Positions 1-5,466 of a DNA stretch of 10,005 nt are shown here, piece after piece. The translations under genes and the position numbers were made by a program. The notes under the pieces were generated by a model. The model was not told the DNA's origin. It saw only the letters and a list, made by a program, of their open reading frames with translations, and did no database searches. Origin of the DNA: Acidobacteriota bacterium (GTDB taxonomy: Bacteria > Acidobacteriota > Terriglobia > Terriglobales > Acidobacteriaceae); the NCBI GenBank assembly GCA_021802085.1, contig JAKAAZ010000130.1:1-10005 (forward strand), read 5' to 3'. Each line of letters starts with the position of its first letter. The first letter of the stretch is position 1.

Positions 1-215
1 ACGGAGTGATGGAGCGCATCGACGCCACGGTTCAAGTCGTCAAGCGCAATGAACTGCATGCATTTGTGGCGCTGCCCAAGCGCTGGATCGTGGAACGATC
101 CTTCGCCTGGCTAGAAAAATGCCGCCGGCTATGGAAGAACTGTGAACGCAAGCTGAACACCAGCCTGCAAATGATCCACCTGGTTTCCCTTAGACTGCTG
201 CTCAGGAGATCGTAA
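1..215 (+). CDS. IS5-family transposase, C-terminal fragment (5' end outside window)
   Basis: The frame is open from the left edge of the window and ends at TAA 213-215, so only the C-terminal ~70 residues are visible. The block RWIVERSFAWLEKCRRLWKNCE is the typical C-terminal signature of IS5-family DDE transposases. Its first Glu (in VERSFAW) is by family knowledge the last acid of the catalytic DDE triad. The remaining tail, ending in SLRLLLRRS, also fits the family. Whether the element is intact cannot be judged because the first two acidic residues and the left end lie outside the window. The stop codon sits directly at the presumed right terminal inverted repeat, as is usual in these compact elements. 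The GTG/ATG codons at 6-11 are internal and are not the real start. Confidence 0.8.
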   Translation, partial: GVMERIDATVQVVKRNELHAFVALPKRWIVERSFAWLEKCRRLWKNCERKLNTSLQMIHLVSLRLLLRRS

Positions 216-223
216 ACAGGCTC
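1..223 (+). mobile_element. Right end of an IS5-family insertion sequence
   Basis: The transposase tail runs to 215. The following bases, GTAAACAGGCTC (212-223), read on the minus strand as GAGCCTGTTTAC, a plausible terminal inverted repeat for this family. The exact right boundary is a guess, because the left end and the target-site duplication are not in the window. Past ~225 the sequence changes character and enters a different transposase remnant. Confidence 0.45.
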
Positions 224-276
224 TCAGTGTCACCTTGCAGATTTGCAACGAAAACCCCGCCAGATCAGCGCCAAAA

Positions 277-465
277 TCACATCAGCAGTCGGTTTTCGCG
301 CCGGATACAGGAAATGTTGTAGTGCAGGCCACGCTGCTCCAGCTCCTGCTTGCCACGGCTTTTGACCATGCCGCGGTCGCCCACAAAGATCAACTCTTCT
401 ACTTTGAATTCATCCTGTAGTTTGCGGATTTGGTCGAGCACGGTAGCGATGTACATGCGATACAA
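277..465 (-). pseudogene. IS1634/IS4-like transposase remnant
   Basis: The minus strand encodes a stretch that includes TVLDQIRKLQDEFKVEELIFVGDRGMVKSRGKQELEQRGLHYN. This strongly resembles the central part of IS1634-type (IS4-superfamily) transposases: the FVGDRGM block carries a catalytic Asp, and family members continue with a 'HYI(T/S)..(T/S)KPQI' segment. Here that continuation is lost in frame: after GLHYN the frame runs into unrelated residues and stops at 277, while a neighbouring frame offers a KP-containing continuation, suggesting a frameshift. The N-terminal half, including the first catalytic region, is absent upstream of ~465, where a 34-bp repeat begins within 10 bp. It is a fossil, not a functional gene, and belongs to a different family from the IS5 element beside it. 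Confidence 0.7.
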
Positions 466-473
466 CTATGGAA

Positions 474-507
474 TAAGAACTTATCCGTAAATAGTAACGA
501 GCTTGGT
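474..507 (+). repeat. 34-bp direct repeat, copy 1
   Basis: The sequence starting TAAGAACTTATCCGTAAATA is repeated in the same orientation at 2400-2433, with a single A/G difference (496 versus 2422). Sequence on either side of the two copies is unrelated, so the similarity is limited to this block. This copy abuts the truncated end of the IS1634-like remnant. It could be a conserved terminus of a mobile element or a short dispersed repeat; the element it belongs to is not recognised. Confidence 0.8.
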
Positions 508-938
508 ATATCTAACTGTCAACCTGACTGTAGCGCCCAGGAGCGAGTGGATCAGTTTCCGAATTGCCCGTAATCCGCCCAGAATTCTGAACAGCAGGTA
601 TCCTGCAATGCGTCGCATGGATCGTTCGATGAGTGAATCGGCGATGCGCACTCATCGAGTTCATGTGCTCCCCAAACTTCCGGATCGCCGACCACTTGCC
701 TTGTGCCGGTCGAACCAGGTATATGAGCGCGCGATCTCGATGCCTCTGGGTCCCACTTTCAGTTGATTTCGGCTAATTTTCGGACGATCGCTTTTTGATG
801 CGAATCAGCTTCAAGCGACGCGGGGATGCTCGAAACAACGCGTTGCTCAGTCAAGCTTGCTCGCAAATTGAAGGGCAACGATGCAAAACGATACTGCATC
901 CGAAGTGTCTGTAGCAGCACCCTTCTGGAGATTTGCCA
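508..938. other. Intergenic stretch without a supported gene
   Basis: About 430 bp between the 34-bp repeat and the lipoprotein gene. The open frame at 503-766 on the plus strand has no recognisable domain, no ribosome-binding site and an arginine/serine-rich composition typical of chance translation. The only structured signal seen is a weak promoter candidate near 868-895. The stretch may be decayed mobile-element DNA, given both flanks. Confidence 0.5.
868..895 (+). promoter_or_regulatory. Candidate sigma70-type promoter for the lipoprotein gene
   Basis: TTGAAG (868-873) and GATACT (890-895) are separated by 16 bp, giving four of six matches to each consensus hexamer. Initiation would fall about 35 bp before the ATG at 939. 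This is a weak match found by eye, so it is a suggestion only. Confidence 0.3.
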
Positions 939-2402
939 ATGACGCCCCTCGCTCGCCGCCCCCTTTGCGCCTCAGTGTTTTTTGCAGTGTTGCTCATGAC
1001 AGGCTGCGCCAGCAACATGGGTCCATTGCAAAACGGAGGCGTAGCTCCCACCGTCGCCGCAGTCGCCGTTCAGGTAAATGGCAACGCGCCCAATCGCAAG
1101 CAGGAAGTGCAGTTCAATGGGCCGATGGACCCGGCCACAATCAATGGACACAGCTTTCAGGTTACCGATTCTGGCGGTAGGCCGATGCCGGGTTCTGTAA
1201 CTTACAATTCCGATTTCGATATAGCGAGCTTTCAACCCAGTCCGGCGCTTCGGCCCGGCGCAACGTACACGGCCACCATTACCACGGCGGCAGCCAGCGC
1301 TGCGGGCGTCCATCTAGCAAAGCCCTACAGCTACACGTTTACGACGCGCGCGAAAGTAGATGCGTCGCCTATCTTAGTCCTCTCTGTGAGCCCGGCAGCG
1401 AATGAAAGTTGTGTCAGCACGACTACGCTCATCATTGTCACGTTTGATGAAGCGCCGGACGCCTCCACGATTATGCCCAATAACTTCACCGTGACCGGTC
1501 CCGGCGGCGCCATTCCGGTCAAGCTCAGCACGAACGTGACGACTACTCAGGTGGTGCTCACGCCCACTTCTCCGCTCCCTTCTGGCGCCATTACCGTAAC
1601 AGTGAATAACGTAGGTGATCTCGCCGATGTCATGATGACAGCTCCCTACACCTGGAGTTTTTCGACGGCTTGCGGCAGCGGCGGAGTGAGCAGTGGAGGC
1701 GCAACCACGCAATACCAGGCACCATTGTTCTCGGAAAGCGCCCTGGACAGCGCTACGAATGGTCAGATAACCGTTGACACGAGCGGCAACACGACGGTCC
1801 GGTTGACGGGCGCGCCAGCCAGCACGACCTACACTGTACAATTCTGTCCCGCCGTCGATCAAGGGAGCACATACGCGCCGCCTGCCTGTTTCGATGTGAC
1901 CACAGTTTCCTCGGATAGTGGAGGAAGCGGGACCGCAACGGCAAAGTTCCCCCGTCCAGGAGACTGGGCTGGCGATTTTTACGTCAATAATTCGGCCGGC
2001 AAGGCCGCGTACCAGACCTTTCTTGCTCCAAACTTGAGCAATCAGACGTATTTGTCCACTCTTCTGCCCGCCACCTCGACTAATGGCGGAGTGGACACAA
2101 CCGGTTCGCCGCAAGATCCACTGAGCAGCGGGACCGTTACTTATTCGAATGGCTCGCTAGTTTTTTCCGTGAACGGTGCATCGCCCAACAGCCCCTACGC
2201 CACCGTCGAATCGGAGACAATTTACATCGGCAGTTCAGGCAGCTATGAGCTGACCACGTTTACTACCGATGCTAAGGGCAATGGAAGCTCAACCACTCAG
2301 GTGGCCGCTACTGGCGGCGGCGGTGGCGATCTCTTCGAGGTTGTTCCTCAGTTTCCTCGGCAGAGCGCCGGATTCATTGGCGGCTTCTCAGTGCCCAATT
2401 AA
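939..2402 (+). CDS. Ig-like-domain lipoprotein (SbsA-type/Big_5 repeats)
   Basis: Predicted 487-residue exported lipoprotein. ATG 939 is preferred over TTG 933 because GGAG (927-930) lies 8 bp upstream of it but only 2 bp from the TTG. The N-terminus has an Arg-containing n-region, a hydrophobic core and the lipobox LMTGC (Cys23), so a signal-peptidase II lipoprotein is expected. Residues ~36-137 and ~143-244 look like two bacterial Ig-like domains of the SbsA/Big_5 type: the first has the GPMDPATINGHSFQVTD pattern, the second DEAPDASTIMPNNFTVTG, each closing with Y(S/T)(Y/W)(T/S)F(T/S)T. Residues ~275-350 and ~396-470 resemble each other (see findings). No catalytic motif is visible, so a surface structural or adhesive role is an inference. 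The stop codon lies within the second 34-bp repeat, and a hairpin follows at 2470. Confidence 0.85.
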   Translation: MTPLARRPLCASVFFAVLLMTGCASNMGPLQNGGVAPTVAAVAVQVNGNAPNRKQEVQFNGPMDPATINGHSFQVTDSGGRPMPGSVTYNSDFDIASFQPSPALRPGATYTATITTAAASAAGVHLAKPYSYTFTTRAKVDASPILVLSVSPAANESCVSTTTLIIVTFDEAPDASTIMPNNFTVTGPGGAIPVKLSTNVTTTQVVLTPTSPLPSGAITVTVNNVGDLADVMMTAPYTWSFSTACGSGGVSSGGATTQYQAPLFSESALDSATNGQITVDTSGNTTVRLTGAPASTTYTVQFCPAVDQGSTYAPPACFDVTTVSSDSGGSGTATAKFPRPGDWAGDFYVNNSAGKAAYQTFLAPNLSNQTYLSTLLPATSTNGGVDTTGSPQDPLSSGTVTYSNGSLVFSVNGASPNSPYATVESETIYIGSSGSYELTTFTTDAKGNGSSTTQVAATGGGGGDLFEVVPQFPRQSAGFIGGFSVPN

Positions 2403-2433
2403 GAACTTATCCGTAAATAGTGACGAGCTTGGT
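2400..2433 (+). repeat. 34-bp direct repeat, copy 2
   Basis: Same orientation as the copy at 474-507, with 33 of 34 identical positions. The TAA stop of the lipoprotein gene (2400-2402) is the first triplet of this repeat, so the repeat defines the gene's 3' boundary. The two copies bracket ~1.9 kb containing only that gene. Confidence 0.8.
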
Positions 2434-2460
2434 GCGCGCCGACAAATTGCCGGAAGCAGA

Positions 2461-2500
2461 GGCGGGTGGCCCACTCAAGCCTCTTTTGCTTGAGTGGGGC
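2461..2500 (+). terminator. Hairpin element after the lipoprotein gene (terminator-like)
   Basis: CCCACTCAAGC (2470-2480) pairs perfectly with GCTTGAGTGGG (2488-2498) across a 7-nt pyrimidine loop, preceded by GGCGGGTGG. It lies 60 bp after the stop codon. No T-run follows, so it is not a classical rho-independent terminator, but it may serve as a 3'-end or RNA-stability element. A related copy in the opposite orientation lies at 2943-2984, so it belongs to a dispersed repeat family. Confidence 0.5.
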
Positions 2501-2558
2501 AAGAGCAGCACCGCCGGCGAAGCAAGCTTGCAGGTTACGCTGAGCGCAGCTACATTAA

Positions 2559-2732
2559 AGCGGATTGACAGTAGGTGTAGTTATTTGTGAAAGGGAGTCA
2601 TTCTGAACGGAGCGCAGCGGAGTGAAGAATCCAGACGATATGCGCCTGGTCATTGCCGCCGCCACCCTCTGGATTCTTCGCTTCGCTCAGAATGACTCCT
2701 TCCATTTTAATCACAGGATCTGTCAATCCGCT
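2559..2732. repeat. Long palindromic (MITE/REP-like) element
   Basis: The outer ends AGCGGATTGACAG (2559-2571) and CTGTCAATCCGCT (2720-2732) are perfect 13-bp inverted repeats. Inside them, GAGTCATTCTGA on the left matches TCAGAATGACTC on the right, and GAAGAATCCAGA (2624-2635) matches TCTGGATTCTTC (2668-2679). The arms 2559-2635 and 2668-2732 form an imperfect stem around a ~32-nt loop. The core is of the 'GTCATTCTGA...GAAGAATC' type that I associate with acidobacterial intergenic repeats. There is no coding capacity. A partial copy of the left arm occurs at 9963-9994. Confidence 0.75.
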
Positions 2733-2942
2733 CTACCTGCATCGCAGATCCCGGCCATATCACCTCCTATTAGGGGAAGAGTTTCGGCGCCTGCCTGATA
2801 CGCCCAGCAGTTCGGCGTCGAGGCGCTGAGCTGGCGGGTGAAGGAATGGGCCTATGCAGGGATAGGGATATTGTTCGATCCGACGAGAGCGGCGACCTCC
2901 GGTCGCGTCACCACGGCGACCAGGGATGACAATTCTGTTCAA

Positions 2943-2984
2943 CCCCACTCAAGCCAAGAAACGGCTTGAATTGGGCCACCCGCC
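2943..2984 (-). terminator. Hairpin element after the protease gene (terminator-like)
   Basis: On the minus strand this reads GGCGGGTGGCCC followed by two arms, one starting AATTCAAGCC and the other GGCTTGAGTGGG, around a 7-nt loop. It is the same element as 2461-2500, with a slightly imperfect stem. It lies about 28 bp downstream of the protease stop, in the same orientation relative to transcription as the first copy has to the lipoprotein gene. Function at the 3' end of the mRNA is an inference. Confidence 0.45.
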
Positions 2985-3012
2985 AAAGGTGGAGGTTTGG
3001 CCTGTCAAGGGC

Positions 3013-3918
3013 CTATTTCGAACTCGCTTCCGGGCGCAAAGGTCCGATCGGATCGTTTTGAATGGCTTTTATCGCTGGTTCGATGTCGAATGCGATGATG
3101 AAGCCGGAGTTTGCGTTGACGATTTCCTTCCCCGGTTCTTTGGATTTCGTCCCTGGCAACTTAGGGGAAGGGGGGATAGAGCTTGTCTGATTCTCGCCAG
3201 GATTTGGTGCCGGTAAGACTTCCAAGGGCTCCTGATGGAACCCTGAAATAACGGCGAAGACTTCCTGCTTTGGACCGGTCGCGTATAACACCGGTCCACC
3301 TGAAAAGCCTTCGTTGTTAATGCCGTCGAGGACCCAAATTCCCACTCCTTTTTCTTGAAGCCGTGCAGATGGAGTGCAGTGCTTTATGTAGGGCAGCCAA
3401 ACCCAATTCTCTTTATTCGGGTCCTTTGCATCCTGAATCTTTGTCTTCCACCCGCCCCCGTATGGGAATCCCAAGAACTCACAGTCCCCTCCGAGACCAA
3501 CGTCTTTAGCTCCTGCCCTCAGAGTGAAATCACGCGGGAAGTCGACCAACAGATGGTCGGGAACAAGTACGAGAATGTCGATGTCTTTACCAGGGTCGAT
3601 GACGGAAAAGTTCTCGGTCATCCAATGTAGATCGTGACCCTCGTCGCCATCGCCAATCTGCGAAAGAATATTTGCTTGCACCCTCTTTGTGTTGAACACG
3701 CCCGCAGGGCCAGCCTTGATGCCGGTGAACATGTGTTTTGCCGTAATCCAGTATTCGCGGTTGTCTACATCAATTGAAAATGTGGTTCCACGTCCGAAGT
3801 TCGTCTCGATCATAAAGGTGCGGAACAGTGCACCATTCGTGACCTGCGCCGACTGGCCGAGGGAGTGCCCACTGAGGAACAAAATTGTCGACAGGAACAA
3901 AAGAGCTTTCATTCGCAT
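3013..3918 (-). CDS. Secreted trypsin-like serine protease
   Basis: Predicted 301-residue protein with an N-terminal signal peptide (Arg/Lys start, then a LLFLSTILFLSG core, possible cleavage after SLG). ATG at 3918 is chosen over the TTG at 3933 because a GGAG sequence (complement of 3925-3928) lies 6 nt upstream of it. A chymotrypsin-fold triad can be read: His62 in WITAKHMF (equivalent to the usual TAAHC), Asp114 in DIDILVLVP, and Ser206 in NEGFSGGPVLY with the GxSGGP motif. Two cysteines (in GGDCEF and IKHCTP) might form a disulphide. A Pro/Lys-rich insertion at ~235-265 separates the Ser region from the last strands. No PDZ domain is present, so it is not a complete DegP/HtrA. The substrate is unknown. 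It stands alone, divergent from the ComEA-like gene. A weak -10-like TATAGT (complement of 3972-3977) lies upstream. Confidence 0.8.
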   Translation of the reverse strand: MRMKALLFLSTILFLSGHSLGQSAQVTNGALFRTFMIETNFGRGTTFSIDVDNREYWITAKHMFTGIKAGPAGVFNTKRVQANILSQIGDGDEGHDLHWMTENFSVIDPGKDIDILVLVPDHLLVDFPRDFTLRAGAKDVGLGGDCEFLGFPYGGGWKTKIQDAKDPNKENWVWLPYIKHCTPSARLQEKGVGIWVLDGINNEGFSGGPVLYATGPKQEVFAVISGFHQEPLEVLPAPNPGENQTSSIPPSPKLPGTKSKEPGKEIVNANSGFIIAFDIEPAIKAIQNDPIGPLRPEASSK

Positions 3919-4455
3919 TTTTAGCTCCAACACAGTACTCAGAACGAGTTCGGGTCCGATTCTTGCACAAAACTATATGCTTCTTGAGAAAACGTACGAA
4001 ATTAGGCTTGCATGCGATTGGTTTTTAGCAACGATCCCTTCACAAACGGATTTGGGGTTGACCGGCACCGGAAGCAACTCTCGGTTGATGCTAACAGTGA
4101 GATAACCGGCCAATATTCTGACTTGCACCAGGATGGGTGTGCCGTAAGAAGCTATATTTTCTTTCAGTTGGAATTTTCTTCAGAAGGAGGAGGAGCTTCG
4201 CAGGGGGCGTTGTGGGGTTCAGTGTGCATCGTTGGCAAAGCGGGAACAGACCCACTACTCGCAGCATTGCTGTTTGAGCGACAATGCGTTGAAGCTCTGT
4301 TCCGGTTCCGCGGGATGCGAAGGGTGGATCGAGCGGGAGATTCTGCCGGATGATTGAGTTTCCCCCCTCTGCATGGTTTCTCATTGACGTCTTGCGATGG
4401 CGATCATTATTGTGATGGGGAATGAAAATATCGATTTGGCTGGGGGAAAACCACG
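3919..4455. other. Divergent intergenic region, no supported gene
   Basis: A 537-bp gap between the divergent protease and ComEA-like genes. Plus-strand frame 4012-4353 and minus-strand frame 4091-4585 have no recognisable domains. The latter also runs antisense into the ComEA-like gene. Neither has a good ribosome-binding site. Apart from a promoter candidate near 4384, nothing structured was recognised. Confidence 0.5.
4384..4413 (+). promoter_or_regulatory. Candidate promoter for the ComEA-like gene
   Basis: TTGACG (4384-4389) and TATTGT (4408-4413) are separated by 18 bp, with five of six and four of six matches to the sigma70 consensus. Transcription would begin ~35 bp before the ATG at 4456. 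Assigned by eye only. Confidence 0.4.
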
Positions 4456-4794
4456 ATGAATCTTCACAAGCAAATCGTTCGAATACTCGGCGGAGCTGGG
4501 CTTGCGGTTGCCCTTGCGGTCGTACCGGGAACGTGGGCGTTGTCTCCGCTCGTCGGCGTGGGGCAGTCGTCTCCCATGTCCGCAACGCGGTCTCAGGCAG
4601 ATAAGCTGGACATCAACGCGGCCACGGAAGATCAGTTGAAAGTGCTGCCTGGAGTTGGCGATGTGTATGCGAAGAGAATCATTGCGGGGCGCCCGTATCG
4701 AGGGAAAAATCAACTTGTGTCGAGAGGGATTTTGCCTCAGGACGTGTACGACAAGATCAAAGACCAGATCATCGCGCACCATGTGAAGAAATAA
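4456..4794 (+). CDS. Exported ComEA-like helix-hairpin-helix protein
   Basis: A 112-residue protein. The ATG at 4456 follows GGGGG (4442-4446) by 9 nt. Residues 1-~29 form a signal peptide or membrane anchor (MNLHKQIVRI, then a small hydrophobic core, AWAL-like end). Residues ~50-110 form a tandem helix-hairpin-helix unit: DINAATEDQLKVLPGVGDVYAKRI is the first motif, with the LPGVG hairpin, and GILPQDVYDKIK is the second. This is the C-terminal domain of ComEA-family proteins, which in competent bacteria bind incoming double-stranded DNA at the cell surface. The short length matches stand-alone ComEA-like proteins of Gram-negative bacteria. No other competence gene is in the window, so a role in DNA uptake is family knowledge, not context. 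Confidence 0.85.
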   Translation: MNLHKQIVRILGGAGLAVALAVVPGTWALSPLVGVGQSSPMSATRSQADKLDINAATEDQLKVLPGVGDVYAKRIIAGRPYRGKNQLVSRGILPQDVYDKIKDQIIAHHVKK

Positions 4795-4913
4795 ACACGC
4801 GTTTGCAAACCGGCAGCATGCGCCCTCGTCCATATCCGCCTGCGCGCCAACTCGCGGCACCGGCCAATCTCTCGGTCCCCGACGCCAGGATTCCCCGCTC
4901 GAATGCACGTCAT

Positions 4914-4942
4914 TTGACGGCGGGATTTGATCCCGATATATA
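4914..4942 (+). promoter_or_regulatory. Promoter of the cobalamin-riboswitch/TonB-receptor transcript
   Basis: TTGACG (4914-4919) and TATATA (4937-4942) lie at the ideal 17-bp spacing, and initiation at ~4949 would start the RNA at the 5' edge of the first riboswitch. The spacer is occupied by a perfect inverted repeat, CGGGAT-TTG-ATCCCG (4921-4935), which could be an operator or a coincidence. The placement just before the aptamer supports the call. Confidence 0.6.
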
Positions 4943-4944
4943 TC

Positions 4945-5100
4945 TCTATAGCCCATGGTGTTCGGGAAGCGCGGTGCAACTCCGCCACTACCCCGTAACT
5001 GTAAGCGCGGAGAGCAAGGCAGGGCGGTACGCAGCCACTGGACGAAAGTCTGGGAAGGTATGCCTAAGGCTCGATGACGCGCAAGTCAGGAGACCGGCCA
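4945..5100 (+). ncRNA. Cobalamin riboswitch, first of two in tandem
   Basis: The conserved core blocks appear in order: GGGAAGCGCGGTG (4964-4976), ACTCCGCCACTACCCCGTAA and CTGTAAGCG (about 4979-5007), GCCACTGG and TGGGAAGG, and finally the B12 box CAAGTCAGGAGACCGGCC (5082-5099). This is the canonical order of cobalamin aptamers (Rfam Cobalamin class). Block 4963-5008 matches 5304-5349 of the second aptamer at 45 of 46 positions. It is followed by ~175 nt without a convincing gene before the second aptamer. The 5' limit is approximate. Whether it controls transcription or translation cannot be read directly. Confidence 0.93.
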
Positions 5101-5274
5101 GGGTCACTTCTTAGCTGTCTTTCGGTCGCGATGGGAAGAACCGAAGGGGCGCGCGCTTCGACCCGACTGGGGCCGAGGCACGCATTCCCGCTCCATGCTG
5201 TTCCAAGGCTGCGTTCTTCCTGCACCATTGGGGATACGCGCCTTCCGGCGCTTGTTTGCGTGCTGTTCGCGGCA
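5101..5274 (+). other. Spacer between the two riboswitches
   Basis: About 175 nt with no supported gene. A frame from ATG 5130 to 5298 could encode ~55 residues, but it lacks a ribosome-binding site and overlaps the second aptamer. The spacer contains a possible 8-bp stem (5119-5126 with 5140-5147, 13-nt loop) and a short GC-rich hairpin at 5238-5251 followed by TTGTTT. It probably acts as the expression platform of the first aptamer or as a linker; this is inferred. Confidence 0.45.
5238..5257 (+). terminator. Short terminator-like hairpin between the riboswitches
   Basis: GCGCC-TTCC-GGCGC (5238-5251) is followed by TTGTTT (5252-5257). The stem is only 5 bp and the T-run is interrupted, so it is a weak intrinsic-terminator candidate. 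Its position, downstream of the first aptamer and upstream of the second, is what makes it worth recording as a possible attenuator. Confidence 0.3.
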
Positions 5275-5438
5275 GGCGTAAGGTTTCACCACTCGTGAAG
5301 TGTCGGGAAGCGCGGTGTAACTCCGCCACTACCCCGTAACTGTAAGCGCGAGAGCAGGGCAAGGCGTTCCGCAACCACTGGACGCAATCGTCTGGGAAGG
5401 TGCCCGAGCTTGAGGAAGCGCAAGTCAGGAGACCGGCT
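5275..5438 (+). ncRNA. Cobalamin riboswitch, second of two in tandem
   Basis: It repeats every conserved block of the first aptamer: TTTCACCACTCGTGAAG as a 5' stem-loop (5284-5300), GGGAAGCGCGGTG, ACTCCGCCACTACCCCGTAA, CTGTAAGCG, ACCACTGG and TGGGAAGG, ending in the B12 box CAAGTCAGGAGACCGGC (5421-5437). Only 29 nt separate the box from the TonB-receptor ATG at 5467, and the ribosome-binding site GAGGGG (5454-5459) lies within that gap. Such close placement favours control of translation initiation by ribosome-site masking; this is inference from geometry. Outside the core the two copies differ, so the duplication is not recent or has been remodelled. Confidence 0.93.
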
Positions 5439-5466
5439 TCACGCCACCCATCCGAGGGGATACTCT

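Larger units (their letters stand above)
2403..3012. other. Repeat-rich convergent intergenic region
   Basis: A 610-bp gap between the 3' ends of the lipoprotein gene (plus) and the protease gene (minus). It contains the second 34-bp repeat, two related hairpins in opposite orientation (2461-2500 and 2943-2984), a long palindrome (2559-2732) and a small perfect stem, GCGACC-TCC-GGTCGC, at 2892-2906. Short open frames here (for example 2760-2948 on the minus strand) are arginine-rich chance translations of repeats. No gene is supported. Confidence 0.6.

Noticed and set aside
503..766. 87-residue plus-strand frame between the repeat and the lipoprotein gene
   Set aside because: No similarity recognised, no ribosome-binding site, and the composition is typical of chance translation; both strands were read without finding a transposase motif.
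1374..2114. 246-residue open frame on the minus strand
   Set aside because: It lies wholly antisense to the lipoprotein gene, is very Arg/Gly-rich and has no domain or ribosome-binding site.
4012..4353. 113-residue plus-strand frame in the divergent intergenic region
   Set aside because: No domain, no ribosome-binding site, and it overlaps a competing minus-strand frame of equal weakness.
4091..4956. Minus-strand frames 4091-4585 and 4381-4956
   Set aside because: Both run antisense across the well-supported ComEA-like gene and have low-complexity Arg/Pro-rich translations.
5074..5298. Small frame spanning the spacer between the riboswitches
   Set aside because: It begins inside the first B12 box and ends in the second aptamer, with no ribosome-binding site; kept only as a possibility in the spacer finding.
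4963..5437. Repeated blocks considered as a CRISPR array or IS ends
   Set aside because: There are only two units, ~340 bp apart, and every repeated block is a known conserved part of cobalamin aptamers.
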